The notes beneath the pieces were generated by a model. It was given only the letters and a program-made list of their open reading frames with translations, searched no databases and was not told the DNA's origin. From Cyclobacterium sp. (GTDB taxonomy: Bacteria; Bacteroidota; Bacteroidia; Cytophagales; Cyclobacteriaceae), in the NCBI RefSeq assembly GCF_014762705.1, contig NZ_JABURL010000013.1, positions 80,967-144,966 of the forward strand: a DNA stretch of 64,000 bases. The letters are read 5' to 3'. Position numbers and translations under genes: made by a program. Positions within the stretch are counted from its first letter, which is position 1. Every line of letters begins with the position of its first letter. Shown piece by piece: positions 1-9,300 of this stretch.

Positions 1-2
1 TA

Positions 3-392
3 TTGACATTCGCATTGGCCCTTGCCTTGAGTACGGCCCTGGCAATGGCTCAGGAAAAGACAGCAGATGGACCTGTGATTACCTTTGAGGAATCTTCCAA
101 GGATTTTGGAGACATCACACAGGGAGACAAGGTAGAAAACGTATTTAAATTTGAAAACACCGGAACAGCACCTTTGGTCATTTCAAATGTAGCAGCAACT
201 TGTGGATGTACGGTACCCAGTTGGCCCAAGGAACCCATTGCACCGGGAAAAAAAGGAGAAATCAAGGTGTCTTTTAACTCCGCAGGAAAGATGGGAAAAC
301 AAAATAGTGTGGTTCGGATTTACTCCAATGCAAGTGAACCCATTGAAAAAGTTTCCATGATTTCCAATGTACTTCCCAAAGGGACAAAATGA
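3..392 (+). CDS. DUF1573 domain protein, 5' end cut by window
   Basis: Secreted or periplasmic protein of the DUF1573 family, common and often multicopy in Bacteroidota, with no established biochemical role. The visible part is a hydrophobic stretch ending in an A-M-A-Q signal-peptidase-like site (about residues 5-17), followed by one Ig-like beta domain. That domain carries the family pattern: FGDI near residue 37, FKFENTG, then ATCGCTVPSWPKEPI and the KG-I-V-F strand. The open frame runs to the left edge, and the first in-frame codon taken as a start is TTG inside the signal peptide. The true start is therefore probably upstream of base 1 and the gene is 5'-truncated. A strong hairpin follows the stop. 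Family assignment is secure; function is unknown. Confidence 0.85.
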   Translation: MTFALALALSTALAMAQEKTADGPVITFEESSKDFGDITQGDKVENVFKFENTGTAPLVISNVAATCGCTVPSWPKEPIAPGKKGEIKVSFNSAGKMGKQNSVVRIYSNASEPIEKVSMISNVLPKGTK

Positions 393-416
393 TACTAAAT
401 CTTATTAATTGAATTT

Positions 417-450
417 AAACCTGCTCAAGTTTACCTGGGGCAGGTTTTTT
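417..450 (+). terminator. Rho-independent terminator after DUF1573 gene
   Basis: The arm AAACCTGCTC (417-426) pairs with GGGCAGGTTT (438-447, one G-T pair), and a run of T residues follows to 450. It lies between the stop of the DUF1573 gene and the convergent SGNH hydrolase gene ending at 454. Confidence 0.8.
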
Positions 451-453
451 AGC

Positions 454-1206
454 TTATTGGTGGATGGCTTGCTGGATGATGCTGCTCAAGGAGCTGGCCC
501 ATTGGGCATAAATGTGTCTGTTGGGATGCAGTCCATCCTCCACTACATGGTCAGCAAAGCCTCCGATAGACCTGTAACTTTCCGTGATCTCCAGGTAGGG
601 GATTTTGAAATCAGCCGCCTGCTGTTTTACTACCTGGTTGAAGGCATCAATTTCCCGGGAAATATCAGCTTTCTCCTGTGGGCTGGAATGTCCAAATGGC
701 GTTACCCCCCAATCCGGGATGGAAATCAACACCAGTCGATTTGAATTTTCATGGAGCAGATCCAGGCTTATGGTTATCAATTCTTTCAGCTCATCCTTAA
801 ACTGGTCCAAAGCAAGTCCCCGGTATTGGTTATTTACCCCTATCAGGAGGCTGACAAAATCAAAGCTTCCTGTTTTCAGGTTTTTAGCCTTTAAGCCGGC
901 CAGCAATTCCCCACTGGTCCAGCCTGTTTTTGCAATGATTTTGATTTCGGAGAAGTAAATGCCTTCATTTTTTAACATGCGCCCTGCCTGCATCGGATAA
1001 GTGAATTCCGGGGCCTCTCCTTCACCAATAGTGTAACTGTCCCCTAAAGCCAGGTAACTGAATTCACCGGAAATGAATTCGGGATTGGTTTTTGGGATTT
1101 TTTCAGGCATCTTATCTTGAATTACACAGGAAGAATTGAAAATTAAAACACTGAAGCAAAAAATAATGTGTGGCCATATTTTGGTTTCAGGATAAAACAG
1201 GTTCAT
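454..1206 (-). CDS. SGNH/GDSL-family hydrolase lipoprotein
   Basis: Probable exported esterase or lipase-like hydrolase of the SGNH superfamily, 250 residues. Block I is seen as ALGDSYTIGEG, with nucleophile Ser57. Asn/Gly-type blocks appear as LLIGVNNQYRG near residue 120. The C-terminal D-G-L-H-P supplies Asp224 and His227 of the catalytic triad. The N-terminus (residues 10-27) is hydrophobic and ends NSSC, a lipobox, so it is likely an outer-membrane or periplasmic lipoprotein. It is the last gene of a minus-strand run after the LD-carboxypeptidase (8 bp gap) and the PBP4-type enzyme, which suggests a cell-envelope substrate. The substrate (acetyl groups, lipids or glycans) cannot be read from sequence. 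Confidence 0.85.
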   Translation of the reverse strand: MNLFYPETKIWPHIIFCFSVLIFNSSCVIQDKMPEKIPKTNPEFISGEFSYLALGDSYTIGEGEAPEFTYPMQAGRMLKNEGIYFSEIKIIAKTGWTSGELLAGLKAKNLKTGSFDFVSLLIGVNNQYRGLALDQFKDELKELITISLDLLHENSNRLVLISIPDWGVTPFGHSSPQEKADISREIDAFNQVVKQQAADFKIPYLEITESYRSIGGFADHVVEDGLHPNRHIYAQWASSLSSIIQQAIHQ

Positions 1207-1214
1207 AAGATAGT

Positions 1215-2258
1215 TTACTGGAAAATGGCTCCCCTGGTTTCCAGTATTCCCTGGTTGGCATCCATGGCCATTTTTGCACCAAAGGGCAGCAGGAACTGCT
1301 TGGGTACATGGCCGATCATTGCCCCTCTGAATGCTGGTATCTTATGCGGCAGCAGGTAATCGTCAAAAATCTGGTCCAGGGTAAGGTTGCCATAGCCGCC
1401 GCTGGGATCACAATCCGTGCATTGTCCAAAAACAAATCCCTGGATTTCCCTGAAAACGCCCATGAGCATCAGGGTACTCATCATTCGGTCTATCCTGTAA
1501 GGTTCTTCCCCTATATCCTCCAAAAATAATATCTTGTTTTTGAAGTCGGGAAGGTAAGGTGAGCCGGCCAGTGCAGTGAGTACGGTAAGATTGCCTCCTA
1601 CAAGTTCTCCCTCTGCTTTGCCAGGGTGTATGGTTCGGATCCGGTTTTTCTTGATTACCAGGTCATCGGTTTCTTCCAATTCATTTTTATAGGTGATTGT
1701 GCCTCCGGTACCAAAGAAAACAGTGCGAAACTGGTCGGCATTGAAACTGTTCCAGCTTCCGGAACCATTGGGACCATGAAATGTAATCAATCCCGTTTGT
1801 GCATTGATGGCATTGTGCAGGGCAGTAATATCGCTGTAACCCATGATGGGTTTGGGGTTCTTTTTGATCAGCTCATAGTTTAATAGTGGAAGAATTCTGG
1901 CGGCCCCGGATCCACCTCTGATACAGACTACTGCTTTTATTTTTTTGTTTCCAAACATTTCATTCAGATCAGCAGCTCTTTCTGCATCGCTACCCGCCAG
2001 ATGTCCCCTTCTTTCGCTCAGGGATTTCCCTTCGACCACCTTTAACCCCAATGCTTCCAGGGCTTCTTTAGCGAAGGTGAATTCCATGATATCAGCAGTA
2101 GCGGCAGAAGGGCTGACCAGACCTACCCAATCTCCAGGCTGAAGTTTTTTTGGTAATAGGGTGTCCGGATTGATTGGCTTGCTAGTGGTGGTAAAACCCG
2201 TAAAGGGCACAATCCCCAGGCCCAAACCAAGGGATTTGATAAACTGTCTTTTTTTCAT
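1215..2258 (-). CDS. LD-carboxypeptidase, peptidase family S66
   Basis: Serine peptidase of the S66 family (LdcA/MccF type). Known members cut the L,D bond before the terminal D-Ala of muropeptide tetrapeptides during peptidoglycan recycling, or cleave microcin-type conjugates. Catalytic residues are visible: nucleophile Ser142 in GYSDITAL, Glu247 in FLEDIGEEPYR, and His317 in IGHVPKQ. A GGSGAARILP motif (116-124) precedes the nucleophile. Length 347 is normal for the family plus a leader. Residues 1-26 form an export signal, and its KKRQFIKSLGLG start resembles a weak Tat-type leader. That implies a periplasmic site, unlike cytoplasmic E. coli LdcA. It lies between a DD-carboxypeptidase gene (8 bp) and an SGNH hydrolase gene, which fits wall turnover. 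Confidence 0.9.
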   Translation of the reverse strand: MKKRQFIKSLGLGLGIVPFTGFTTTSKPINPDTLLPKKLQPGDWVGLVSPSAATADIMEFTFAKEALEALGLKVVEGKSLSERRGHLAGSDAERAADLNEMFGNKKIKAVVCIRGGSGAARILPLLNYELIKKNPKPIMGYSDITALHNAINAQTGLITFHGPNGSGSWNSFNADQFRTVFFGTGGTITYKNELEETDDLVIKKNRIRTIHPGKAEGELVGGNLTVLTALAGSPYLPDFKNKILFLEDIGEEPYRIDRMMSTLMLMGVFREIQGFVFGQCTDCDPSGGYGNLTLDQIFDDYLLPHKIPAFRGAMIGHVPKQFLLPFGAKMAMDANQGILETRGAIFQ

Positions 2259-2266
2259 GGCAGAAT

Positions 2267-3556
2267 TTAAAAATTATCCCTGATATAAAGCAAGACTTTT
2301 TCCATTTGATTCCGGACCACGGAGGCTTTATGGGGGTAATTGTTGTTCATAAATGCAAAAGCATAAATTTTATTTTTTTTGGTTTTCAGAAATCCCACCA
2401 TGCTGTGGTGATTGCTGATGGTACCGGTCTTGGCCATGACATAGGGCACAGGAGCCTGATAATTGTATTTGAGGGTACCGGTTCGTCCTCCTGTGGGGAG
2501 CATGCTAAAAAGTTCCTCATCGGGAAAAAGCCGGTAGATTTTCTCCGCCAGGGCTACCATGGTTCTGGGGGTAAATAGGTTGTGCCTGGACAATCCTGAA
2601 CCATCCACCCATTGAGGGTCATCCGGCAGATCATACAAATAGGTTTTTTTCAGGTATTCAATTGCCTTTTCACTGTTCAATTCTCTATGTACTTCATCGG
2701 CGATTTGCAGCAGCAACTGTTCAGCAATAAAATTATCACTTTCCAGCAGCATTTCTTTGTACAATGCTTTGGTGGGAATACCTTTCAATATGAAATGATC
2801 AGGAGGAAGCTTTTCATTGGACAATAACACGGGAATTTCCCAGTCTTTGCTGGCGATCTCCGCAAAGATTTCTTCGGAAATGATAAAAGGAACCCTGATA
2901 TCCCGGCCATTGTAGGTTCTGGGATTGTAAAAAAACCTGTTGCTGTGCCAGTCTCTTTGCACATTTTTTACCGGTTTTTCGGTGGTTTCTACGGTAAACA
3001 AGGATGGACTGATCACCGGTCGGTTGTTTACGTTTCTTGAATTGGCCAAATTACCATATAGGGGAAGAGGGGACTTTTCAGGAGAATAGGAATAATAATA
3101 ATCATCCCATTGCCAACCAAAGCCAAAAGCCTCATCTTTCCAGTTGCTGGAAGAGTAGTAGACTGTATCGTAATCGGAGAGAAAGTTTTTCAATTTAGGG
3201 TTGGGCAGGGAAGGATATTTCCAGGAGGGATCTCCCGTACCCCATATGGTGACCTTATTTCCATCGGGCAGGAACCGCAAAAAGGTAGTACTGTCTCCCA
3301 GAACCATCAAAGATCCGAAAAAGGTAAAGAGTTTGGTAGTGGAAGCGGGTATGAAATACAAATGACTGTTTTTGTCATACCGGATTTGCTGGCTATCTAA
3401 ATCATAGAGCATGAACCCAGTAAGGTGGTTGTCAAAAAATGTTCCCTCTCCAAGAAGTTGGTCCAGTCCGATAATGATCGATCTGGCGTCCTGGGAATTG
3501 ACACCAGTATGTAAGGAACAAAGAATTAATATAGTCAGAAAAGTTTTTTTGCCCAT
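2267..3556 (-). CDS. dacB: D-Ala-D-Ala carboxypeptidase, PBP4/S13 type
   Basis: Periplasmic low-molecular-weight penicillin-binding protein that trims or cross-opens peptidoglycan stems (DD-carboxypeptidase/endopeptidase, family S13). Active-site motifs in order: S-T-T-K (Ser72-Lys75), an SGLSRHN segment near residue 320 standing for the SxN region, and K-T-G-T near residue 375. An N-terminal signal peptide (residues 1-21) ends at about N-S-Q. Length 429 is close to the S13 norm, with a rather short inserted domain between the first two motifs. It is first of three envelope genes with 8 bp gaps (PBP4, LD-carboxypeptidase, SGNH hydrolase). DUF423 lies 3 bp upstream and may share the transcript. 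Confidence 0.88.
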   Translation of the reverse strand: MGKKTFLTILILCSLHTGVNSQDARSIIIGLDQLLGEGTFFDNHLTGFMLYDLDSQQIRYDKNSHLYFIPASTTKLFTFFGSLMVLGDSTTFLRFLPDGNKVTIWGTGDPSWKYPSLPNPKLKNFLSDYDTVYYSSSNWKDEAFGFGWQWDDYYYSYSPEKSPLPLYGNLANSRNVNNRPVISPSLFTVETTEKPVKNVQRDWHSNRFFYNPRTYNGRDIRVPFIISEEIFAEIASKDWEIPVLLSNEKLPPDHFILKGIPTKALYKEMLLESDNFIAEQLLLQIADEVHRELNSEKAIEYLKKTYLYDLPDDPQWVDGSGLSRHNLFTPRTMVALAEKIYRLFPDEELFSMLPTGGRTGTLKYNYQAPVPYVMAKTGTISNHHSMVGFLKTKKNKIYAFAFMNNNYPHKASVVRNQMEKVLLYIRDNF

Positions 3557-3559
3557 GTT

Positions 3560-3946
3560 TTATGATTGATTTCCTTTGCCAAAACTAAAGAATAATAGCA
3601 CCCATCCCAAAATAAAGGCCAGGCCACCCAAAGGGGTTATGGCTCCCAGCCAGGTCACCTGGCTAAGGCAAAGAACGTATAGGCTCCCTGAAAAGATCAA
3701 AATACCGGCAATAAAAAACCAGGCACTTGTGATCAACCGTTTTTTCTCCGGGTATAAATGGGTGAGTGCACCCAGCAGAAGTAAAGCAAGGCTATGGTAA
3801 AAATGGTAACTAACTGCAGTTTCGAAAGTATCCAGCCTACCTGTTTCTATAAGTAAGGGTTCCAGGGCGTGCGCACCAAAGGCACCAAAAACCACAGCCA
3901 GTGCGCCAAATACAGCTGCAATCTGTAATATTCGTTCTGTTTTCAT
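3560..3946 (-). CDS. DUF423 small membrane protein
   Basis: Integral membrane protein of the DUF423 family (E. coli YgdD, B. subtilis YwdK type), 128 residues with four predicted membrane segments. The family hallmark is the N-terminal FGAFGAHAL motif (about 20-28), followed by the ETAVSYHFYHSLALLLLG stretch. No function is known for the family. The start ATG at 3944-3946 is preceded by a leader sequence almost identical to that of the beta-barrel gene at 63189-63875. It is followed 3 bp downstream by the PBP4-type gene, so it could be the first gene of that operon. Confidence 0.9.
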   Translation of the reverse strand: MKTERILQIAAVFGALAVVFGAFGAHALEPLLIETGRLDTFETAVSYHFYHSLALLLLGALTHLYPEKKRLITSAWFFIAGILIFSGSLYVLCLSQVTWLGAITPLGGLAFILGWVLLFFSFGKGNQS

Positions 3947-4070
3947 GTGTTTATAAGTTGTTTCTAAAAGGTCATCACTTGTCCTGCCCTTCAGGAGAAT
4001 CCCGAACCTGACTGCCAGCCAGGCAGGTATTTTATAATCATGACTTTATGTGTCGCTAGCGTCGGTTTCT
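3947..4070 (-). repeat. Interspersed intergenic repeat, copy C, with shared leader
   Basis: This gene-free spacer, 5' of DUF423, carries pieces also found in the spacers at 49605-49740, 52605-52740 and 63876-63965. The segment next to the start codon reads TGTTTATAAGTTGTTTCT on the plus strand (3948 on) and matches the 63.9 kb copy. Further out are TTCAGGAGAATCCCGAACCT (3990-4009), a CCAGCCAGGCAGG partial palindrome (4015-4027), and TGTGTCGCT (about 4050-4057). The copies are degenerate. All four lie upstream of a minus-strand gene and are oriented the same way relative to it. Confidence 0.6.
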
Positions 4071-4079
4071 GGTTATGGA

Positions 4080-4763
4080 TTAGGTATAATTCCGGGCACC
4101 GAAAATAGCACTACCTATTCTGACCATGGTGCTGCCTTCATCCTGAGCGATGAGATAATCAGCACTCATGCCCATAGACAATTCTTTCAGTTGGACCTGT
4201 TCAGGAAGCACCATGCTTTTTAGTTTATCAAAAAATTGGGACAAGCCTTTGAATTCATTTCTTATGGTTTGCAAATTATCCGTATTGGTGGCCATTCCCA
4301 TAAGTCCTGCTATATGGATGTTTTTCATGGTTTTGATTTCCTCTCCAGATAGAAAATCCATCAATTCCCTTTCATCCCAGCCGTATTTGGTCTCTTCTTT
4401 GGCAATATGAACCTGCAGCAGGCAGGGAATAATCCTATCCACCTTTTTTCCCTCTTTATCTATTTGCTTCAATAGCCTAAGGGAATCCACACTATGGATC
4501 AGATGGACATATGGAGCTATATATTTGACCTTGTTTCGCTGAAGGTGGCCTATCATGTGCCAACGGATGTCTTTGGGCAATTGATCTGCTTTTTCGGTCA
4601 TTTCCTGCACCTTATTCTCACCAAAGTCCCTGATGCCAGCGGCATAAGCCTGCTCCAAAATTGATATTGGTTTGGTTTTACTCACGGCTACCAGGCGACA
4701 GTCCGGATTTTTGAAAGTACTAAGCGTTTTTTCTAAATTATTGATGATGTCGGGCTCTTCCAT
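4080..4763 (-). CDS. yggS: YggS-family PLP homeostasis protein
   Basis: Cytoplasmic pyridoxal-phosphate-binding protein of the YggS/PROSC (PLPBP) family, which buffers PLP and affects amino-acid homeostasis rather than catalysing a known reaction. The PLP lysine is Lys29 in LVAVSKTKP. Typical segments follow: DFGENKVQE (about 46-54), WHMIGHLQRNK (68-78), IHSVDS, and the C-terminal LSMGMSADY and VRIGSAIFGAR. Length 227 is the usual size. It is monocistronic by spacing: over 130 bp to DUF423 and divergent from the next gene. A perfect TAnnTTTG -7 element lies about 37 bp upstream of the ATG. Confidence 0.95.
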   Translation of the reverse strand: MEEPDIINNLEKTLSTFKNPDCRLVAVSKTKPISILEQAYAAGIRDFGENKVQEMTEKADQLPKDIRWHMIGHLQRNKVKYIAPYVHLIHSVDSLRLLKQIDKEGKKVDRIIPCLLQVHIAKEETKYGWDERELMDFLSGEEIKTMKNIHIAGLMGMATNTDNLQTIRNEFKGLSQFFDKLKSMVLPEQVQLKELSMGMSADYLIAQDEGSTMVRIGSAIFGARNYT

Positions 4764-4799
4764 TTCGGCTTTTTATTCAGCAATTTTATGAATAGAAAA

Positions 4800-4807
4800 C
4801 AAAGATA
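4800..4807 (-). promoter_or_regulatory. Candidate Bacteroidota -7 box for yggS
   Basis: On the minus strand this reads TATCTTTG, a full match to TAnnTTTG. It predicts a start of transcription near 4793 and a leader of about 30 nt. No good TTTG -33 box is seen at the expected distance. Confidence 0.5.
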
Positions 4808-4919
4808 TGGGTATATCGGGTACATTGCTACTTATAAACCTTTTGATAGGTAGCTGGTTTGCATAAAAATTAATTTATCTTAAAATCGGAATAATCCCAG
4901 GGCTGTAATCAAAGGAAAA

Positions 4920-5507
4920 ATGAAGTTGAAAACATTGTTTGTATTGGCCGGAATGTTTACCGGTCTTGTGTGTAAAGGGCAAAATAAATCTTCTATACCC
5001 GAAATTAATGAAGAAAGAAAACGACTAGAAAGCAATGGAATGCTCGTTCTGGGTACATGGGCCCTGGGTAACATGGTCTGGGGAGGAATTGGAGCCTCAA
5101 GGACAACAGGTGCCAGAAAAGGCTTTCACCAAATGAACATGTATTGGAATACCGTCAATCTGGCGATCGCTGGTTTGGGGTATTTCAATGCCAAAAAGCA
5201 CCAAACGGAGGGTAGCCTGTGGAAAAGCTTGCAGGCCCAGCAAAAAACAGAGAAAATCCTGCTTTTCAATGCAGCTTTAGATGCAGGCTATATGGCCGGT
5301 GGATTATACCTGAAGGAGAGGGGTAAAAGAAGGCAAAATGACCAGTTGGTTGGATTTGGGAATGCAGTCATCCTCCAGGGAGCTTTCTTACTCGTTTTTG
5401 ATGGTATCCTGTACTCTCTTCAGGTAAAAAACAAAGCGAAATTCAAGCCCTGGATTGACAAGGTAAATATCAGTACCAGTGGAATCAGTTTCAAGGCTGA
5501 ATTTTGA
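4920..5507 (+). CDS. Hypothetical exported/membrane protein
   Basis: A 195-residue protein I cannot assign to a characterised function; it resembles small Bacteroidota-restricted DUF proteins. It begins with a signal peptide (residues 1-20, ending at about C-K-G-Q) and then a charged stretch. Weakly hydrophobic segments follow at about 42-58 (LVLGTWALGNMVWGGIGAS), 79-91 and 150-170. A GARKGFHQMNMYWNTVN segment is glycine- and aromatic-rich. The start ATG follows an AAAGGAAAA purine stretch. It stands alone: divergent from yggS on the left, with an 0.8 kb gene-free region to the right. The reading frame is intact and codon use looks like its neighbours, so it is probably a real gene. Confidence 0.75.
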   Translation: MKLKTLFVLAGMFTGLVCKGQNKSSIPEINEERKRLESNGMLVLGTWALGNMVWGGIGASRTTGARKGFHQMNMYWNTVNLAIAGLGYFNAKKHQTEGSLWKSLQAQQKTEKILLFNAALDAGYMAGGLYLKERGKRRQNDQLVGFGNAVILQGAFLLVFDGILYSLQVKNKAKFKPWIDKVNISTSGISFKAEF

Positions 5508-6334
5508 CAATTGTAAAATAGAAAAATAAATTTTCCGGACTTTATTTATCAGTCATTCTTAAACTTAATTTCAGGAACAAACAGCCCGGGATAGGCATAG
5601 CAATCGCTTTAAGAATGAAAGCTATACGAATATCCATTTAGTTACAACTTCCGAATGCTTTCCCAATTTTGTTTTTTATATAGGGTTTTCCCGTGAAGAT
5701 CCAGGGATATTTTACAGCCAAATCTAAAATCCGAAAGTTGTATTTGATTTTCTGGTGCGGACTAAAAATGCGTCCATACCGGTCTTTTTAATTTACTTGT
5801 CGATATTGGCGTTTTATGGATCATTTCCTATTCCCAAAAGTTCCTGATTATTTGGTTTTAAATCCTAGGCACAAACCTTAGAAGATAGATTTTTTTAACG
5901 ACATCTGTTATCAGGTGACCGAAAATTAAAGTTATTCCATTTATTTTTGTAAAAAATCCAAGTTATTTTTTCCTTTTAGTTCGTTTATAGAGGATCCTTG
6001 TATGTATAGTTATTTTTTTTGCCCATACTGGTAAAATATACATAAGCAGTAGTGAATGACCGTTTATGTAATTTTTATTAACTCTATACCTAAAAAAATA
6101 TTCATGACAATTCTTTTATTATTTACTGAATTATAATACATTTCCGATAAATATTGCTCATTTAAAGCATTTGTCAAATGTTATTGCCTGTGATCCCAGG
6201 AAATTCTGTGAGTACAAAAAGATCGGATTCTGAATTTTGTATGTCATGGATTTTCAGGTATATCCACTGGTATAAACCACCTTGGCTGTGATTATTTGAG
6301 TAATTGTCATTTTAAATCCAAAATCATCAGTTTA
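5508..6334 (+). other. 0.8 kb gene-free region upstream of susC
   Basis: No convincing gene lies on either strand. The DNA is AT-rich with frequent stops. It contains one member of an inverted repeat pair (5727-5771, partner at 60694-60737) and a TATTTTTG match to the -7 consensus at 5942-5949. Several T- and A-rich tracts also lie between about 5880 and 6130. It probably holds the long regulatory leader of the susC/susD operon. No anti-sigma or ECF sigma gene is present, so control would come from elsewhere. Confidence 0.5.
5727..5771 (+). repeat. Dispersed intergenic repeat (partner at 60.7 kb)
   Basis: It runs from AAATCCGAAA (5727-5736) to TGCGGACTAAAAATGC (5756-5771). The reverse complement of 60694-60737 has the same two blocks, 10 of 10 and 15 of 16 identical (C for T near the end). 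The 18-20 bp spacers between them are also partly similar. Both copies are intergenic. Confidence 0.6.
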
Positions 6335-9300
6335 ATGAAAAACCTATTACTTATTGTCTGCCTGAGCATGCTGGCCGTTTTAAGCGGCAATGTTCTGGCA
6401 CAAACCGTATCCGGAAAGGTGACCGATCAAACAGATGGGCTGCCACTTCCTGGTGTATCGGTATTGATTAAAGGAACCTCTACCGGTACTGCTACCGATG
6501 TGGATGGAAATTACAGCTTGAATGTTCCTGGTGCAGAGACGGTGCTCGTCTTTTCCTTTCTGGGATTTCAAACTGTTGAAGAAACAGTTGGTAACCGCAG
6601 CACCATTAACATTAGCCTTGCCGAAGATGCTGCAGAATTATCTGAAGTAGTGGTTACTGCTTTGGGAATTGAGAGAAATGTCCGGGCACTGCAATATTCG
6701 ATCACTGAAGTAGGAGGAGAGGAGTTTACCCAGGCCCGTGAAAACAACATTGCCAATCAGTTAGCCGGCAGGGTTGCTGGGGTAAATGTGAGCAATGTGG
6801 CTTCGGGACCAGCAGGTTCCTCCCGGGTAATCATCCGGGGAAATACTTCTCTTCAGGGAGGTAACCAGCCTTTGTATGTAATTGATGGTATTCCCATGGA
6901 CAATACCAATTTTGGTCAGGCCGGTGTCTGGGGAGGAGCCGACCAGGGAGATGGTATGACCAGTGTAAACCCAGATGATATTGAATCCATGTCCGTACTG
7001 AAGGGGGCGAGTGCTGCAGCCCTATATGGGTCCAGGGCCGCAAATGGTGTGATATTGATTACTACCAAAAGGGGAACTGCCCAAAGAGGTATTGGTGTGG
7101 AAGTCAACTCCAATGTGGTCTTTGAAAGGATAAATAACCAAACAGATTTACAAACCCAGTTTGGATCAGGTAGGTTTCAGGGCGACCAGATAACAGGTGC
7201 CGCAGAAAGACCAACAACGGTACGTCAGGGTTATGACTGGGGTACGCAAGCCTGGGGAGAAAGGCTGGGCTCTGGTACCTCCATGCATTTTGATGGGGTT
7301 GAACGCCCATATGTGTATGCAGGTGACAACTGGAACCGATTTTATGAAACCGGAACCGCATTTACCAATAGCATTTCCCTTTCGGGTGGCAGTGATGTCC
7401 AAACCTTCCGCTTCAATGCCACAGACATGAGAAGTTCCTCCGTGGTTCCCAATGCAGGTTTTGACCGGTTGAACATGTCTATCGCCACGAATGGTAAATT
7501 TGGCAAGAAACTTACTTTTGATGCTAAGGTGCTTTATTCCAATGAAAGGACTAAAAACAGGCCAAGACTATCAGATTCTCCTGGTAATGCGTTTCAGTCC
7601 ATTTTTGCCCTTCCGCCAAATGTTAATGTGGAATGGGGTAAGGGAGCTCCAAACCGATTGGGCACTATTCCAATAGGAACAGATCCTGCCTTGTTGAGTA
7701 CATGGGGCTTTGCCGAGCAGGAGGAATACCTGATGACGAATAATCCTTGGGGACAAAACCCTTATTTTTCAACGCATCAGTTGTCTATTAACGATACCCG
7801 GGACAGGATCATTACCTCAGGTTCATTGAAGTATTCCATCACAGATCACCTTTACCTTTCCGGAAGAGCCGGAATGGACTGGTTTACCAGAAGGGGGACT
7901 ACCTTGACCCCACAAGGAACTGGCTATGACCGAAATGGAAATATGAGTGAAAGTGAACGCAGGGTCAATGAAATCAACCTGGAGGCCATGTTGGGCTACA
8001 ACAGGGAATTTGGCGATTTTGGACTGAATGCATTTATTGGAGCCAACAGGATGAGAAGAGAGGATGAAACCATATCAGCCAATGGGCAGGGTTTTAATGT
8101 TCCTTTTTTCCATGCGATCAACAATACAGTGACCCGGAATTTTGGCTATGGTTATTCCGGCTGGGGAATCAATTCTGTCTTTGGCTCTGCAGAGGTCAGC
8201 TACAAGAACATCCTATTCTTAACAGCTACCGGTCGAACAGATTGGTTCTCGGTTTTGGATCCTCAGTTTAATGACATTACCTACCCTTCTATAGGAGGTA
8301 GTTTCGTGTTCACCGATGCCATGACAGAATTACCAGTATGGCTGAGTTTTGGTAAGATCAGGGGATCATGGGCCCGGGTAGGTAATTCAACAGTGGGGCC
8401 TTATCAGATTCAAAATGTATATTCTCTACTAGGTGCTCCCGCAATTGATCACAGTGGCAACCAGGTAGCCATGGCTACCTTTGCAACTGCTGGAGGAAAT
8501 GCAGGTACTATTCCAAACCGGTTTTTAAAGCCCCTGTTATCGACGGAGGTCGAAGTGGGTTTTGATGTTCGATTTTTTCAAAACAGGTTAGGGCTGGATT
8601 TCACCTATTATCAACAGCGCAGTACGGATGATCAATTGAATGCCCAGGTTTCCAGGTCTTCAGGATTTGGCTCTACATTGGTTAACCTGGGGGAAATGGA
8701 GAATAAAGGAGTAGAAATTCTACTCACTGGTTCGCCTATTCGAACCAATAATTTCAATTGGGATGTGTCCTTCAATGTGGCCAGAAACAGAAACAAGGTG
8801 ATTTCATTGATAGAAGGTAGCGATATCCTGAATGTGGAAGAACCCAGGACAAGGACTGTTTTTGTGCAGCACAGAACCGGTTATCCCTTTGGTGTATTGG
8901 CTGGATGGGTGCAAAAAAAATCGCCTGACGGACAGCCTGTCTTTGAAGAAAATGGAGCCCCGGTGCAATCTGACCAAATGGAAGTTATCGGAAATGGTAT
9001 TCCTGACTGGACAGGAGGCATAAACAACAGCATTACTTTCAAGGGTTTTAATCTTTCAGCTTTAGTCGATTTCAGAATCGGTGGTGATTTGTATTCCGGT
9101 ACCAATGTCAGGCTTACTCAATGGGGACTGCACAAGCAGACCTTACAGGGAAGGGCAGGAGAGGAGCCACTCAGCGTTTCCGGTGTGATCCAGTCTGGTA
9201 CCACAGCAGATGGGCAACCGATATATGAATCCTTTTCCAAAACACTCTCTCCCGGTGAAGCCAATAATTACTGGAGTCAGATGGGGAACAGGGTGCAGGA

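Noticed and set aside
409..744. 111-codon plus-strand frame after the DUF1573 gene
   Set aside because: It runs antisense to the clear SGNH hydrolase gene and starts inside the terminator hairpin.
6296..6334. TTG start for susC
   Set aside because: It would place 13 polar residues before a good signal peptide; the ATG at 6335 is in the right place.
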